DNA of 64,000 bases, taken from contig JARBJD010000177.1 of assembly GCA_033064195.1 (NCBI GenBank), forward strand, positions 1 through 64,000. The letters run 5' to 3'. A program made the translations under genes and the position numbers. Within the stretch, counting starts at the first letter, position 1. The number at the start of each line of letters is the position of its first letter. Source of the stretch: Blattamonas nauphoetae (taxonomy: Eukaryota; Preaxostyla; Oxymonadida). Under the pieces are notes generated by a model. That model was not told the DNA's origin, searched no databases, and saw only the letters and a list, made by a program, of their open reading frames with translations. Of this stretch, positions 1-8,748 are shown in pieces.

Positions 1-1389
1 TGAAGTATTGACATTCTGATCCTTGAAAAACTCTGATGCTTCAATACTAGTCCATGCAGCTTCTCCATCACGACGAATGTTGTTGACATGAACTCCACGA
101 TGATTAATCAAATCGTTGATTGCAGTCTTGACTTTGCTCCATGATTTATCCAGAACAGGAATCACTACAAGGTATTTGGTGTTGATGTTAATTGCGAAGA
201 GGTAAATCTGAAGAACTGTTTTCGACGTTGGTGATTGGAGAAATACAAGATCAATTTCCCAGGATCCAAACTTGGGAGAAAAGTATGGTCGATCACAATT
301 CTGTGGAACCTTTCTGTCTGATGTCTTCTGTGGATCACCTGTTATTGCTTTGGACATGAACTGCATTTTTGATCGAAATGGATACACTATTTTTTCCGTT
401 GTTTTTGGAATCATTGGTGGATCAATTCTCATTCTGTCACCTCCTTTTTCTCTCTGAATTTTCCTCGGATGTGCTACACTCCATCTGTGATCAAATTCCT
501 CATACCAATCCTGAAATGATCTTCCTCCGAATGGTATTTGTTTTGTGTGAGTCAGAATGAAGTCAAGATCTTCGTTCGCAATCTTTCTGTTTCTTGAGGC
601 TCGAACAAATGTGTCTCTGTTCATTTTATTTGCATCCAGAATGTGTGAAGTTATAAAGTGTTCCATCTGCTTTTGATTTTTCATTATTGAGTTCTCAGCT
701 TTGATCTGTTCATCTTCTGAATCGTTTCTCTGTTGATGATCAAACAATCCTTTCATTCGTCCCAACTTATGGAGTACTTGCTGTGTCGTCGGTTCGTAGT
801 GTCTGATCTCTCTCACAGGGTGTTTGGACGCAGTTGTTCTGATTGACATTGGTGGATTGGGAATTATGTCATCATCGTCCTCCTCTTCAAATTTCCTCTC
901 CTTCATTGGATATTCATATTCAAACCCCATTGATTTCAAGTTTCTCTTCTGTCCAATTTTGATTGGAGATTCAGGTGATTCTATTGCTATTGGTCTTTGC
1001 ACTGGAATTGGTATTGGTCTTGCCTCTGCAGGCCTTCGAATCCGTGGTGAAAAATTCACTCTCTGAGTCACCTCGTGATGATAAAATTGATATGCTTCGA
1101 ATGCAAGTTTTGCAGTGCTATCCCGAATACGAACTCCAAGGAAGTTGCTTACAAATTGTTGAACTACTCTTCTTCCATCAGGTAGTGATAATTCAGGAGA
1201 TAAACCTCCATTGAACCAATCCTCGAAGTATGTTTCATCATTTCCATCAAAAGGTCCATTAGAATCAGCGCCATGATAGACAGGTAAAACGTTAGTTAAA
1301 GTCCATTTCTTTTCGACTATTTCGTTTTTGGAATGCTGTGTGCACCGAAGGAGTCTATTCACAAATGTATTGATCTGTCGTGTGTTCAT
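1..1389 (-). CDS. Polinton integrase (rve/RNase H-fold), continues past the window edge
   Basis: An open frame starts at an ATG at 1389 and runs to position 1 without a stop (about 463 codons). Residues from about 375 onward look like a retroviral-type integrase core: SWEIDLVF gives the first catalytic Asp, followed by an INTKYLVVIPVLDKS strand pair and RRDGEAAWTS with the second Asp. The final Glu would lie beyond the window. Such integrases insert the linear element DNA into host chromosomes. The first 130 residues are not recognised, and a Pro/Glu-rich linker follows. It lies 23 bp downstream of the polymerase gene on the same strand. The upstream sequence is A/T-rich but does not carry the exact motif seen before other ORFs of the element. 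Confidence 0.8.
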   Translation of the reverse strand, partial: MNTRQINTFVNRLLRCTQHSKNEIVEKKWTLTNVLPVYHGADSNGPFDGNDETYFEDWFNGGLSPELSLPDGRRVVQQFVSNFLGVRIRDSTAKLAFEAYQFYHHEVTQRVNFSPRIRRPAEARPIPIPVQRPIAIESPESPIKIGQKRNLKSMGFEYEYPMKERKFEEEDDDDIIPNPPMSIRTTASKHPVREIRHYEPTTQQVLHKLGRMKGLFDHQQRNDSEDEQIKAENSIMKNQKQMEHFITSHILDANKMNRDTFVRASRNRKIANEDLDFILTHTKQIPFGGRSFQDWYEEFDHRWSVAHPRKIQREKGGDRMRIDPPMIPKTTEKIVYPFRSKMQFMSKAITGDPQKTSDRKVPQNCDRPYFSPKFGSWEIDLVFLQSPTSKTVLQIYLFAININTKYLVVIPVLDKSWSKVKTAINDLINHRGVHVNNIRRDGEAAWTSIEASEFFKDQNVNTS

Positions 1390-1412
1390 TTTAACAAAAA
1401 TAAAGTTTGTGT

Positions 1413-4400
1413 TTATTCAATAATAAAATCAGTTGCTTTCAGTCCATGAATGAATGGAGGACACGATTCATTTTCAAGAACGATTGCCTTCAGATGTATT
1501 CCACTGAGACTGAGTTTCTGTTGTTGTATTTTGGCTATCTCAAATCCAATACTGTCCTCTTCGCTCGTGATTCTTCTCGTCTGGAACGCATCATTCTGAT
1601 GCTTGAACCGTTTTACGGTGAAGTTCAGTGTTGTAGTCACTGTTTTCACTCCATTAAGACATTTCACATATTCGTCACTTGTGATATTTGTTTTCTTTAG
1701 AGACACTCCTTTGATCTTACATTTCTCATCGAGAGAGTAACACTTTGGTGCAAGACAGATCATCTGTTCACCTTCCTTTTCAATTGCTAATCCCAACAAC
1801 TTCTTCTCATCATCAACTCCTTTTTCAGGATTGGGAAACCATTCGTATTTGTGGGCATCATAGAATTCTTTGTCAGCAATCACGTGTTCAAATTGTTGAT
1901 GAATTCCAGCATTCGGATCTCCACTAATTGCCCAGTACGCAGAGTCAGTGTCACCCTCACAGAAATGAATCTTATTCATGTCTAGACACTTGTACATGAA
2001 GTTGTAGATGAAATTCAGATACCAGAACTTGGCATTGTCGAGTGTGAATACTGCTTCTTGCAGACATGTCTTGCATGATGCTTTCTCTCTGTCTTCGATC
2101 ACAATGTAGTTGTCATCATTGATCTCTCTTGTCGCCACAAATCCTTTCATCATCTGTTTCAAGTATGTTCTCTTCTCATTGCAGATTGTGATTGAGTTGT
2201 ACTTCTCAGTGTTCATTCCATCGTATCCGTAACTTCCATTGAAGTTCGTCTTACAGAATTGTTCTTTTCCTTTGTTTCCAACCTTCATTGCTTCTATTCT
2301 GTCATTCATGAATGATGTCACAAATGGTTCGAATCCAGCATGTCTCGAGAATACCATTACAGTCTTAATGTCATCAATAATGAAGTGGCAATAGTCGATG
2401 AGGAACCACAGATAGTATGTCGAAAAGAACATATACTGATCGTGTGTGCTCAAGAGTTGAGTGAGCTTCCGTTGTTTGTCATCAGTCTTCAATCCATGTT
2501 TCTTCATCAACGAATAAGTCTTCTCTCCAATGTTTTCTTCTGTTGTATTGACCACAATGTTTCTGAAGATTGGTGGGAAGTTAATGAACCTATTGATGTA
2601 CTTTTCATCGATGTGTCCTTTCAACTCTGCAACGAACAATGTCTTCTGATTTTTGTCTTCAATAATCTTACGGCATTCTTTATCTCCTGTTGCAGTGTAC
2701 AAGCATCTTCCTGGCATGTACATTCTGTGTTTCGTGTATGGATTGTTCTTGTTCTTGATTGATGAGAAAGCACTTGGATAGAGGGAATTAAAGTCAACAC
2801 CACAGACATGAGTCATTTTATGTTCAGTATCTTTGGAGATCACTTTACCGTCTTCATATGTGAAGTGATTGATCGGTGTCACATCTTTTATATTCTGTCG
2901 GTGTTGAACATTCGATAATCCACCAGTCACTGCGGCTCTCAACTTGTGATATGTTTGCTCATGTGTCAGAGTCATTGGGAGTGATTTCCAGATGCAATAC
3001 TTCTTCAGTTGAATTCTCAATCGAGTGAGATGCTCGTCCTTGTCTGACTTGTAGGTGTTGCAGTAATCACAGCAGATCTTCACGTTCTCTTTTGAATGTC
3101 CTTTTGAATTGTCGATTCTATCTAATGTTGGTCGCACTGCTTGTGAGAAGTGACTCTTGCAGATATAGCACACTCTCTTGCACTGTTGAACGAACCACTC
3201 ATAGTCTGCTTCAGTGACATTGTTGGTAGTATTGCGATGAGCTTTCTGGTCTTGATAAATGTACGATGCAACCTTGTACTTCCAGTATTGTTTCGTGATT
3301 TTTATTTCTCCAGATTGATCCACTCCATTGAAATCATCATCAATATCAAAGTCCTTGTAGGCACATGCATATTTGATTGCTGAAGCATTCGCTGACAATG
3401 AGAGATTGTGCAACATATCCACTTTGTATTGGAAGTTCAGATCAATGAGATTGTCCAATGGTGCAATCATGCATTCGACGTCTCTGATGTTGTAGAATTT
3501 CAGATATTCCCATCTGTTTTTGAATCCTTGTTTGTTCCAATCATCAAGGTAAAGTTGGTAATCGGTGTCGGACATTTCACTATTATTCAGACTGGAATAG
3601 AATTCATATTTGGAGAATGGTTCTTGTTTGTTCAATACTGTGTCGTAGTCTGATGAGTCGAATGATTCGTAAGCAAAGAATGATTTCTGAAGTGTTGTAT
3701 TTCCACCAAAAGCCTTCACTGCATTATCCAAAGTCATTGGTCCTGTGTACGACATCATGTCTATGAATCGAAGCACTTGTTGTGTTTTCTCGTGTCTGAT
3801 CAACACTTGTTTGTACTTGGTTGTTGATCCAAGAAAACTCACCACTTTCCAATCCTTGTCAACGAGATCTCTGAAGATGAGATTGATGTCGAATCTGGAA
3901 CTGTTGAATCCTATGACACTGACTTCATTCTGTGAGGGAATTTCTGGGTCTTCATAGTAGTTGTCCTCTCGTACTGTCTCTGCATATTTGAAGAGTTCTC
4001 TGATCCATTGCTTCACAAAGTCTTTTCCATCTCGAAGATCAAAGTAGATTGACTTCACACCTGATTTTGTTTTGATAGCTGATGCAACAGAGAGAGGCTT
4101 CAAGTGTGAGATCAACTGAGTGTTGTCATCAGAGAATAAATTGTCAAGAATGAGATCTTCCATTGTTTCGAAATCGTAGGTGATGTAGAACTGTGTTGGT
4201 TTGAATTCGTTTTGTCTCTTGTGTGCCATCAGAAATTCATATGTTCTATTGTTCAGAATAAGTGGAACGTACGGTCTTGGAGTTTTGTCCAGGGAGATCT
4301 TCTTCACATGTTTTCCATCAAGTTCTTTGCACTCTTTGAGATGCTTCTCGTAGTATGTCTTGAAGTGAGAATCCTTGACTTGGAATCCTCTTGACTGACA

Positions 4401-4940
4401 ATAAGGACAGAGTTTGTATCCAGTGATTTTCTCAGGATCAACAATGAACATCACATGAACGAGAGTTGCAGTAAGTGGAATCATCAGGATGGGAAGAACA
4501 CGAGCATCATCATTTTCGTTGACATACGATTGACTTAGGAAGTACCGTTTCTTGTCTTCATCGTATTCATAAATGTGAACTGTGATGTTGTGTCTAATCA
4601 TTTCTTTCTCCAAATCACAAGCGATATCAAATCCAGGATAATTGCGCAAGTGTTCAGTAAGTTGATGTGGCTTCAAGTGGGTCAGATTCTTCGATTCTGC
4701 GAACAATCTTTTTGCTTCAACGTTTCTCATATTAATTGATATCTTCTTACCAGGAACTTCAGGAAGAGTGAGGAACGATAGTGCTTGAAAGAAACAAATG
4801 TTGAACTCAGAATCGATGTACCGAACGTTTCTCGTTTTGATGTGTTCAGTGAGAATTGCGTTAGCTTTTCCTGCAACTGGGAATCGATAGACTGCAACCA
4901 GAATGGAGTGGAATGCGATGTACATTGTCTTCGTATCCAT
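1413..4940 (-). CDS. Protein-primed family B DNA polymerase (pPolB) of the Polinton
   Basis: This is an 1175-codon frame starting at an ATG. It would copy the element genome from a protein primer. Motifs in order: exonuclease I YITYDFETME (about residue 255), exonuclease II IGFNSSRFDINLIF (about 340), exonuclease III YNIRDVECM (about 485), polymerase A VDFNSLYPS (about 715), polymerase B KTNFNGSYGYDG (about 905) and polymerase C EGDTDSAYW (about 1000), followed by an APKCYSLD KxY-type motif. Between the exonuclease and palm parts, at residues about 590-635, sits a zinc-binding segment with CYICKSHF, LDRIDNSKGH and CCDYCN, resembling an HNH/endonuclease VII treble clef. That insert is the unusual part. 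The integrase follows directly and a 263-codon ORF precedes it; all three lie on the same strand. Confidence 0.9.
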   Translation of the reverse strand: MDTKTMYIAFHSILVAVYRFPVAGKANAILTEHIKTRNVRYIDSEFNICFFQALSFLTLPEVPGKKISINMRNVEAKRLFAESKNLTHLKPHQLTEHLRNYPGFDIACDLEKEMIRHNITVHIYEYDEDKKRYFLSQSYVNENDDARVLPILMIPLTATLVHVMFIVDPEKITGYKLCPYCQSRGFQVKDSHFKTYYEKHLKECKELDGKHVKKISLDKTPRPYVPLILNNRTYEFLMAHKRQNEFKPTQFYITYDFETMEDLILDNLFSDDNTQLISHLKPLSVASAIKTKSGVKSIYFDLRDGKDFVKQWIRELFKYAETVREDNYYEDPEIPSQNEVSVIGFNSSRFDINLIFRDLVDKDWKVVSFLGSTTKYKQVLIRHEKTQQVLRFIDMMSYTGPMTLDNAVKAFGGNTTLQKSFFAYESFDSSDYDTVLNKQEPFSKYEFYSSLNNSEMSDTDYQLYLDDWNKQGFKNRWEYLKFYNIRDVECMIAPLDNLIDLNFQYKVDMLHNLSLSANASAIKYACAYKDFDIDDDFNGVDQSGEIKITKQYWKYKVASYIYQDQKAHRNTTNNVTEADYEWFVQQCKRVCYICKSHFSQAVRPTLDRIDNSKGHSKENVKICCDYCNTYKSDKDEHLTRLRIQLKKYCIWKSLPMTLTHEQTYHKLRAAVTGGLSNVQHRQNIKDVTPINHFTYEDGKVISKDTEHKMTHVCGVDFNSLYPSAFSSIKNKNNPYTKHRMYMPGRCLYTATGDKECRKIIEDKNQKTLFVAELKGHIDEKYINRFINFPPIFRNIVVNTTEENIGEKTYSLMKKHGLKTDDKQRKLTQLLSTHDQYMFFSTYYLWFLIDYCHFIIDDIKTVMVFSRHAGFEPFVTSFMNDRIEAMKVGNKGKEQFCKTNFNGSYGYDGMNTEKYNSITICNEKRTYLKQMMKGFVATREINDDNYIVIEDREKASCKTCLQEAVFTLDNAKFWYLNFIYNFMYKCLDMNKIHFCEGDTDSAYWAISGDPNAGIHQQFEHVIADKEFYDAHKYEWFPNPEKGVDDEKKLLGLAIEKEGEQMICLAPKCYSLDEKCKIKGVSLKKTNITSDEYVKCLNGVKTVTTTLNFTVKRFKHQNDAFQTRRITSEEDSIGFEIAKIQQQKLSLSGIHLKAIVLENESCPPFIHGLKATDFIIE

Positions 4941-5012
4941 CAGTGTTCTCTCTTGAGATTCTTTGATCAGATTGATCGCATATTTTGAATACTCATTGAT
5001 GTCTCCTGCACT

Positions 5013-5804
5013 TCAAATCACTGTTGGGAAACTCTTTGATGTGTTCTCCAGTTCTGGTCTGAAGTCATTGTAAGTTGTCTCATCTTTATCTTTCCTCTCG
5101 ATGATCTTTCCAAAGTCAATACTTATCTTGAATGGATGATCTTTCTCCTTGTCGAATACTGCTTTGATGAAGGTTGTGATTTCTTCAACATTCTTCAAGT
5201 GATTGTGGAAGTACAACTGATATGGTTTTCCATTATCTTCAACCTTCTCGACCTCATTCTTTTTGAATTTTCTCCGTGCATTCATGAGACAAGAATTGAA
5301 TGCTGCTTTGTCACGTGGTTCAGCAAGTAATATGCATTCTTCAAATCCATCAAAGGTCTGCACTTCTCTTTTTTCCATTTGTTCATTTTTCTTCTGAATG
5401 ATTAACAGATTCTTCATCCAATGATCCATCAGCTTCTCTTCAATTGATTTCAGTTTCCACGTCATTCTGAACACTTGCTTTTTCAGTTCATCTTTGTTCA
5501 CTCTTGGATTTGCTCTCATGTTTTCAACAATCATTCGGTGAGCGAGTCGATCTTCTGACGCCATCTGTTGTCGAAGTTTAACTTGTTCAATAAAATCTGG
5601 AATGAGATTGAGATCGAGATTCTTTGTTGGATGTGGAAACTCGAGATCTGTGTGTTGAAGCATATTCAAAAGAAATGAACGATGATGTTGATAATTTTTG
5701 CTGTCTGGAATATACGTTCGACCATCAATAAAGTGAAATTGTGTATTCGGAAAGAGATCTCGAATTTCTTGAATTCTTTCCTTGACTGGTTTTAGCAGTG
5801 CCAT
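5013..5804 (-). CDS. Unassigned Polinton ORF, possibly the N-terminal region of the polymerase
   Basis: This is a 263-codon frame starting at an ATG that directly follows the shared A/T-rich motif (5805-5823). The protein is mostly helical and highly charged, with Lys/Glu-rich stretches around residues 75-150. Its last 40 residues (FKISIDFGKIIE, then YNDFRPELENTS) resemble the region before the exonuclease domain in protein-primed polymerases. The polymerase may therefore be carried in two pieces here, with about one break, or this could be a separate element protein. No catalytic motif was recognised. The polymerase frame begins 72 bp downstream. Confidence 0.5.
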   Translation of the reverse strand: MALLKPVKERIQEIRDLFPNTQFHFIDGRTYIPDSKNYQHHRSFLLNMLQHTDLEFPHPTKNLDLNLIPDFIEQVKLRQQMASEDRLAHRMIVENMRANPRVNKDELKKQVFRMTWKLKSIEEKLMDHWMKNLLIIQKKNEQMEKREVQTFDGFEECILLAEPRDKAAFNSCLMNARRKFKKNEVEKVEDNGKPYQLYFHNHLKNVEEITTFIKAVFDKEKDHPFKISIDFGKIIERKDKDETTYNDFRPELENTSKSFPTVI

Positions 5805-5823
5805 TTACTACAAATTAAAAAAT
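5805..5823 (-). promoter_or_regulatory. Shared Polinton promoter-like motif before the 263-codon ORF
   Basis: Read on the minus strand this is ATTTTTTAATTTGTAGTAA followed directly by ATG. The same core (TTTTTTAATTTGTA) abuts the start codons at 6237 and 10660. Its fixed spacing to ATG suggests a virus-like core promoter or initiator; the function is inferred. Confidence 0.6.
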
Positions 5824-5847
5824 CCGAAAATAAAAAAAGTTGAGCGT

Positions 5848-6237
5848 TTATTTCTGTTTTCTCTGATGGGGCTTTTTCTTAGCAGTCAGCCATGCATCAA
5901 GTCTAATTCTGAACACTTCACTTCCGCCAATCTCTCGATATGTGAATGGAACCAGAACTTTGGTGTACTCACCGACGAGCTCACAATTGTATTTCTTCAG
6001 TTCATTTTCAACGAATGATTGAGTGTAGTGTCGACGTTTTGAGAAGTGAGGTCTGTTTCCCTGATTCCACAACTTTGGTTTTATCCTCCATTCAACTCCC
6101 TCATGAACATACGTCACCGGCACATTATTTCTGACATACTCAGAGACCAGCGAACAGTTCTCTTCTCTCATTGATTCAATTAATGCTTGTTCTGAACATA
6201 CTCGACGTCTTTCCTTGTACATCGCAGTTGGATTCAT
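5848..6237 (-). CDS. Small Polinton protein with tandem 40-45 residue repeats (putative nucleic-acid binding)
   Basis: A 129-codon frame starts at an ATG placed directly after the shared A/T-rich motif. It contains two or more copies of a repeat with the pattern ENCxLVxEYxxxxVPxTY, then a short W/I-rich strand and a basic RPHxxKRRxYTQ tail. The repeat resembles the short DNA-binding repeats often tethered to homing-endonuclease and virus proteins (E-x-NC/GYELLxEY type), but without the Cys/His zinc ligands. The same repeats occur in the ORF at 7947-8507, so the two genes are paralogues. A DNA-binding role is inferred from that resemblance and the high Lys/Arg content; no enzyme motif is present. 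Confidence 0.6.
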   Translation of the reverse strand: MNPTAMYKERRRVCSEQALIESMREENCSLVSEYVRNNVPVTYVHEGVEWRIKPKLWNQGNRPHFSKRRHYTQSFVENELKKYNCELVGEYTKVLVPFTYREIGGSEVFRIRLDAWLTAKKKPHQRKQK

Positions 6238-6256
6238 TTAATACAAATTAAAAAAG
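6238..6256 (-). promoter_or_regulatory. Shared Polinton promoter-like motif before the 129-codon ORF
   Basis: The minus strand reads CTTTTTTAATTTGTATTAA directly followed by ATG. It matches the motif before the ORF starting at 5804 and the one at 10660. Confidence 0.65.
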
Positions 6257-6257
6257 T

Positions 6258-7946
6258 CAAAATTAGATTTTCTTTCGTTGATTTCTCAGTTTTGGATTTT
6301 TCACTGGAATCGAGGATCAATGGGTTCGATCACTCAATTCTCAAGAGTGCTTGTTTCGTTCTGATTTGTCGCGTTTCTGATTCTTCTGGTGCTCAGGATC
6401 ATCATGGTATGCTTCGTTTTTTGGATTTTCCGAACTTTTGCAGAGATATTCGAGGTTTCAGGATCGTCATCAGATCTCGGTACATTTACGTAAAAACGAG
6501 TATGCCACTCTCCTTTTCTTCTTTTTTCAGCTCTGTTTCACTCGGTTTTGATAAAACTTTCACTTCATTTTCACTCGTTATGTTTTCATTTTTGGCCTCA
6601 CTTCCGTCTTCATTTTCTCGTTGTTTACTGTTTTTAACCACTTCATTCATGTTTCTTTCTCTTCATCTTGTTTTCAAATTCAACACACTAATTCTCGTTT
6701 ACTGAGTTTTCCGGACTTTTACCGAGATCTCACTTTCAACGGCTCACTTCATATCTCGGAATTTTTCCGTAATCTTCATCATTTCACGAACATTTTTGAT
6801 CACTTTTTGATGTTTTTAAGCAAAAAAGGACCAAACACAAGCGACATTTTCACTATTGGTGTCACATTTCACGTCATTTTCACGTTCGTCAATTTCTCTC
6901 TCAGTTTCATACTTGCCCGTTTCATTCATGCTTGTTTCGCTTTCATTTACTCTGTTTTTGTGAAAAAGTTGATGAAAAGTTGACTAAAATGATGTGCTAG
7001 TGAAGTGAGAACGGCCCACAAAATGGAAGTGAATTGAGCAAAATGAAGAGGAATGATGAACAGATCATATGTGAAATGGGGAGATAAAGTGATGAAATGA
7101 AAGGGACTACAGTCGGTTTTGAAGTGACAAAAACGGTCAAAAGTTGAGAAGTGAAAACATGAAAAAGTGACTTTATGGGAGAACTATCCGACAAAATCTC
7201 CTCAAAATTTGAGCACACCTCACTCATACCGTGAGAAAGAAGGATTTGTAACGAAATTCAGATCAAAAAATCCATAGTGTCAAAATGTTGGTGCAAATGT
7301 GTCGTCAGAGGTGTGATCGAAGAACCAACAAAATGAAACTAAGGAAATGCACTATACGTCTCGCGTTGACTTATGTTCGTTAAAATGATGCAATAACGGA
7401 GTAAATGAAGTGAAAGTAGTGAAATGTGAAAATTCATGAAAAAGTGTCCGAATGTAGAGGTGTCAAAAGTTTTCAGAGATGAATGACACAAAAAGACGCC
7501 AACTAGCGTTTTCACACCCAAAAACACCATTAGACGACGAAAAGTGATCAAAAGGACATAGTCCCGAACGTCCATACCTTTTCTAAAAAAATCTCAAAAA
7601 ACGCGAAAAAACCTCAATGGGTCGGATCAAACCAAAAATCTCAGAAGTGCTTTTTATCGAAAATCCTACCTTTCAAAATGATTTCCGTCGCAATCAAACG
7701 TGTTTGAACACAATTTGAGCCATAAAGCAGTTCATAGTAGCGAAATCCGAACATCGTCTTTTTCGTCACTTTTTCGACCTAAGTTCGGTACACAGTTCGA
7801 CGAATTCTCAACCGATTTTCATCAGGATTGTCTTGATCGAGGACCGACAGTGTCCCCGAGATTTTAGAATTTTTTTCAGAATTTTTCGAAATGGTTATCA
7901 TGTTGGATTTCAGTGATTTGTGGTCAAAAATAGATTTTCAGTATTT
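6258..7946. other. 1.7-kb Polinton spacer without a recognisable gene
   Basis: No convincing gene is seen. From about 6490 to 6980 the plus strand is rich in TTTCACT-like words and very poor in purines. From about 6985 to 7500 the plus strand turns abruptly to GTGAAA/AAAATGAAG-like words. This gives a sharp strand-composition switch near 6983 and the look of a degenerate, very long inverted structure. Short open frames on both strands are low complexity and are probably chance. Confidence 0.5.
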
Positions 7947-8507
7947 TCATGACCTTTCGTGGTACTTTCTCAAGTGAGGACGGTCTCCAAAATACAACCA
8001 ATTGTCCAAGCGAACGTAATACTCATTCTTTGTTCGTAAATCGCGATATTTGAATGGCTCAAGTACCTTTGTGTATGTTCCAATGAGTTCACAATTCTCT
8101 TTTTTCAATTCATTTTCAACAAACGATTGTGTGTATCGTTTTCGTTTGTTCTGATGAGTTCTGAATCCTTTCATCCATTTTGATGGGATCACTATCCATT
8201 CAATTCCTTCGTGTCGATATGTTACTGGAGTACTTGAATGAGTGTATTCAGAAATGAGTTCACAATTCTCATTTTTCATTGATTCAATAAGCTTCTCTTT
8301 TGTACAACGATTTGCTGGTCGAAGATATTTCTGGCGATTCAGATGTGGTCTGTATCCTTTGACGAAACTATTGACGTACACTTGATAAGTTTCATCTGGT
8401 TTCTCTTCGAGATAGTATTCGAAAGTGCTTCCTGTGAGAAATGTTGTTCCTTGTCGATTGAGAGTTGGAGGTGATTTCATTTTCAAATCTTCTTTGTCCA
8501 AAATTTC
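7947..8507 (-). CDS. Second Polinton repeat-domain protein, 5' part displaced by a transposon
   Basis: The open frame carries two to three copies of the same repeat as the 129-codon ORF, for example ENCELISEYTHSSTPVTYRH and YTQSFVENELKKENCELIG, with Trp and basic residues between. The preceding 55 residues (TFEYYLEEKPDETYQVYVNS region) contain a related, more diverged unit. Function is unknown; nucleic-acid binding is inferred as for the paralogue. The frame reaches the edge of the nested MULE-like transposon at 8508. The likely start codon and promoter-like motif are on the other side of that insertion, near 10660. The insertion therefore lies within the first few codons of this gene. Confidence 0.6.
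   Translation of the reverse strand, partial: EILDKEDLKMKSPPTLNRQGTTFLTGSTFEYYLEEKPDETYQVYVNSFVKGYRPHLNRQKYLRPANRCTKEKLIESMKNENCELISEYTHSSTPVTYRHEGIEWIVIPSKWMKGFRTHQNKRKRYTQSFVENELKKENCELIGTYTKVLEPFKYRDLRTKNEYYVRLDNWLYFGDRPHLRKYHERS
8499..8507. repeat. 9-bp target-site duplication, left copy (CAAAATTTC)
   Basis: CAAAATTTC directly abuts the left terminal inverted repeat. An identical copy abuts the right one at 10619-10627. Length 9 is typical of Mutator-like elements. Confidence 0.85.
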
Positions 8508-8748
8508 GGGTAGGTCTAGACTCAGATCTAGAAAAGTCTAGGCGCAGATCTGCAGATCGGTCTAGGCGCAGATCTGAAAGTCTACACGCAGATCCGTCAT
8601 TCTTTGCCTTGTTTTTGCTTCCAAATCAAATTTTCGACATCCTACATCTTACTCTCGACATCATTTCCACTTTTTTATCTCATTTCTCACTTTTTGACAT
8701 TCTTCCATCTGTTTTCTTAACGTTCAAGCATGTCCTGGGTTGATCAAG
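8508..8748 (+). repeat. Left terminal inverted repeat of the MULE-like element
   Basis: This is the inverted partner of 10378-10618, aligned without gaps and with only a handful of mismatches. Its outer 90 bp hold four spaced copies of a GTCTAGGCGCAGATCT-like word (one with ACTC, one ending ATCC), which look like transposase-binding sites. The inner part is T/C rich with repeated TCGACATC/TTGACAT words. Confidence 0.9.

Noticed and set aside
369-560. Small plus-strand frames across 272-1214
   Set aside because: Shadows of the minus-strand integrase frame.
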